Origin: Streptomyces cellostaticus
GTDB taxonomy: Bacteria; Actinomycetota; Actinomycetes; Streptomycetales; Streptomycetaceae
Direction of reading: 5' to 3'
NCBI RefSeq assembly: GCF_023630175.1
Contig: NZ_JALLIN010000004.1
Coordinates: forward strand, 124,001-188,000
DNA length: 64,000 nucleotides
The position numbers and the translations under genes are program-made. Position 1 is the first letter of the stretch; each line of letters starts with the position of its first letter. The notes under the pieces are model-generated. The model saw only the letters and a program-made list of their open reading frames with translations. It was not told the origin of the DNA and did not search any database. Shown one piece after another: positions 62,358-64,000 of the stretch.

Positions 62358-63376
62358 ACGGATCCCGTCCGAAACCCGCTCAGCCCCAGCTCGCCGAGCA
62401 GCACCTGGGAGACCGGCTCTCCGCCCTCGTGGACGGGGAGCTGGGCCATGAGTCCCGTGAACGCGTCCTCGCCCACCTGGCCACCTGCGCCCGGTGCAAG
62501 GCGGAGGCGGACGCCCAGCGGCGGCTGAAGAACGTGTTCGCCGAGGCGGCCCCGCCGCCCCCCTCCGAGAGCTTCCTGGCCCGCCTCCAGGGCCTTCCCG
62601 GGGGAGGCGGGCCCGACGGCGGTGGCACACAGGTGCCCCAGGGGGACGTCCTCGGGCGAGACTCCGGCACCGGGGTCTTCGGGGCGGGGCGCGAGGAGCG
62701 CTTCGAGTTCGGCTACGTACCCGCGGCTTCCGCCCATGCCGTGGCCCCCGCTCCGGGGGAGCGCGGTTTCCGCATCCATCCGGTCGGCCGCCCTGACCCC
62801 GACCGCTTCGCCTCGCGCGGACTGCGGTTCGCGGCCGCCGCCGCCGGTGCGGTGTCCCTGGCGGCGGTCGCGCTCGGCGGCGTCACCGGCGCCATCACCG
62901 GCGACCTCGCCGCGGACGCCCGTGGCGGCTCCGGCACCGGCAACGTGGTCCCGGCCCGCTCGGCCGGTGCCGGCACGGGCACGGTCCCGGGCGCCGGTGC
63001 GGGCGCGGCGACACCGGACACGCAGCGCCGACGCGCGGTGGGCCCGCTGCTCGCCCAGGGCAGCAGCCTGCTCGGCCCGAGCCCGGCGGCGCCCACCTCC
63101 CTGTCGGCCCCGCTGCTGCCCGGTGCCCAGCCGCCGCTCGCCGGACAGGTCCAGGACGTCATGCGCGACCTGACGACGCCGGTGATGGCCGGCGCGGCCG
63201 CGGTCTCCCCGCTGATACGCCCGCTGGACGACATCACCCCGCTGCCCCTGACCTCCTGGCCCGCCACACCTCGGCTGAACGGCGCTCCGGGCACCCTGTC
63301 CGCCCCCGTTCCCGACACGCCGCCGGCCTCCGGCACCCCCTCGGCCGCCCCCGCGTTCCGGGCCGGGCGGAACTGA
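62354..63376 (+). CDS. Zinc-type anti-sigma factor (membrane-anchored)
   Basis: 340 residues, GTG start. N-terminal ZAS motif: His41, Cys45, Cys48 in HLATCARC (Hx3Cx2C) after [20 protein letters not shown] hydrophobic stretch, [19 protein letters not shown] (about 160-180), is a single membrane helix; the outer C-terminal part is low-complexity Ala/Pro/Gly-rich. Likely binds and inhibits the sigma factor encoded before it. No protease gene follows, unlike relatives. Confidence 0.9.
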   Translation: MNGSRPKPAQPQLAEQHLGDRLSALVDGELGHESRERVLAHLATCARCKAEADAQRRLKNVFAEAAPPPPSESFLARLQGLPGGGGPDGGGTQVPQGDVLGRDSGTGVFGAGREERFEFGYVPAASAHAVAPAPGERGFRIHPVGRPDPDRFASRGLRFAAAAAGAVSLAAVALGGVTGAITGDLAADARGGSGTGNVVPARSAGAGTGTVPGAGAGAATPDTQRRRAVGPLLAQGSSLLGPSPAAPTSLSAPLLPGAQPPLAGQVQDVMRDLTTPVMAGAAAVSPLIRPLDDITPLPLTSWPATPRLNGAPGTLSAPVPDTPPASGTPSAAPAFRAGRN

Positions 63377-63458
63377 CGCAAGTCTCACCATCGGGCGGTA
63401 CCCGCCCGGCAGTCGGGCCGGGTACCGTTGAGCGACCGAGGATCGCAAGGAGCGTCAG

Positions 63459-63887
63459 GTGTTCAATGACATAGGACCACTCGAGCTGGTGACCATCATT
63501 GTTCTCGCCGTGCTCGTCTTCGGTCCGGACAAGCTCCCCAAGGTCATCCAGGACGTGACGCGGACGATCCGGAAGATCCGCGAGTTCTCGGAGAGCGCCA
63601 AGCAGGACATCCGCACCGAGCTCGGCCCGGAGTTCAAGGACTTCGAGTTCGAGGACCTCAACCCCAAGACCTTCATCCGCAAGCAGCTGGACAACGAGGA
63701 CCTGGGGCTGAAGGAGATCCGCAACGGATTCGACCTGAAGAAGGAGATGGCCGAGGTCACGGACGCGGTCCACAGCCGCGACGGCCAGGCCCCGTCCTCC
63801 TCGCCGGGCGGGCGCATCGACATGACCAAGAAGCCCGACGACTCGGGCAGGGGCGCTCCTCCGCCGTTCGACGCGGACGCCACCTGA
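63459..63887 (+). CDS. tatB: Sec-independent translocase subunit TatB
   Basis: 142 residues, GTG start with AAGGAG 6 nt upstream. Short N-terminal membrane helix (VTIIVLAVLVFGP), the amphipathic DKLPKVIQDVTRTIRKIREF hinge, and a long acidic, Pro-rich cytoplasmic tail (EDLNPKTFIRKQL). Twin-arginine export component. TatC and TatA are presumably elsewhere. Confidence 0.95.
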   Translation: MFNDIGPLELVTIIVLAVLVFGPDKLPKVIQDVTRTIRKIREFSESAKQDIRTELGPEFKDFEFEDLNPKTFIRKQLDNEDLGLKEIRNGFDLKKEMAEVTDAVHSRDGQAPSSSPGGRIDMTKKPDDSGRGAPPPFDADAT

Positions 63888-64000
63888 TCCCGGCCGGGAC
63901 CCAGTGGCGCACCTCACAGCCCGATGACGGCGCACGAGCCCCCGGCGGGCCGTACGTGCGACCCACGCGCCGGGCGGCTTCCCTGCTGCCCGCACGGGTG

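Noticed and set aside
63914..64000. Possible C-terminal end of a minus-strand gene entering from the right edge
   Set aside because: Only 28 codons visible, ending in AGGSCAVIGL; codon bias is suggestive but there is no recognisable family.

Overview
The window is a stretch of Streptomyces chromosome. The base composition is very G+C-rich, many genes start with GTG, and the gene set is typical of the genus: NsdA, GlcP-type glucose permease, the amtB-glnK-glnD operon, clustered Sip signal peptidases, the rnc (absB) neighbourhood, and an ECF sigma/anti-sigma pair beside tatB. Nearly all of it is conserved core genome. No rRNA, convincing tRNA, CRISPR array, prophage or biosynthetic cluster was seen.

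Left part (1-39.3 kb), mostly minus strand. Three type I signal peptidase genes, the first cut by the window edge, are followed by a translation and tRNA-modification operon (rplS, trmD, rimM, a KH RNA-binding gene, rpsP). Then come a SprT-like Zn protein, a methyltransferase, an FtsH paralogue, SRP protein Ffh, the nitrogen operon amtB-glnK-glnD with an upstream GlnR-type box, the developmental repressor NsdA, a prim-pol-like gene followed by a 29-bp tandem repeat, SRP receptor FtsY, an NCS1 nucleobase permease and the glucose permease. Next are smc with a small conserved coiled-coil gene, acylphosphatase and a CAP-domain secreted protein. A small accessory patch (29.3-31.9 kb) holds an integrase relic, a SUKH protein, a DUF6924-like protein and a flavodoxin/HxlR pair with a perfect operator palindrome. 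The core then resumes with mutM, rnc, rpmF, DUF177, a DivIVA-like coiled-coil protein, coaD, rsmD and recG.

Middle (39.3-48.6 kb), plus strand. Gene order changes abruptly upstream of recG. An Hsp90-family ATPase gene overlaps a 983-residue gene that looks like a fusion of a TPR-type partner protein with a membrane-anchored VanW/peptidoglycan-binding-like protein. This is the most unusual coding feature in the window. A 167-bp MITE-like element starts exactly at that gene's stop codon. Then follows an ABC exporter with its own NarL-type two-component system, preceded by a palindrome, and an IS630 transposase remnant.

Right part (48.6-64 kb). A methyltransferase, a SirB1-like transglutaminase-fold protein, a GNAT acetyltransferase, 7Fe ferredoxin, dapC and dapE (lysine/DAP pathway), a secreted Lys/Ala-rich protein, a lysozyme-like membrane-anchored protein, a LOG-family protein, a FolP2-type DHPS paralogue, a small DivIVA-type protein, tag, enoyl-CoA hydratase, a DUF3117 protein, an O-methyltransferase, ECF sigma factor, zinc anti-sigma factor and tatB. 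From memory this order parallels the mycobacterial dapE-folP2-tag-sigE-rseA-htrA-tatB region, but here no htrA lies between anti-sigma and tatB.

All coordinates and motifs were read by eye. Statements about other genomes are from memory and are marked as such.
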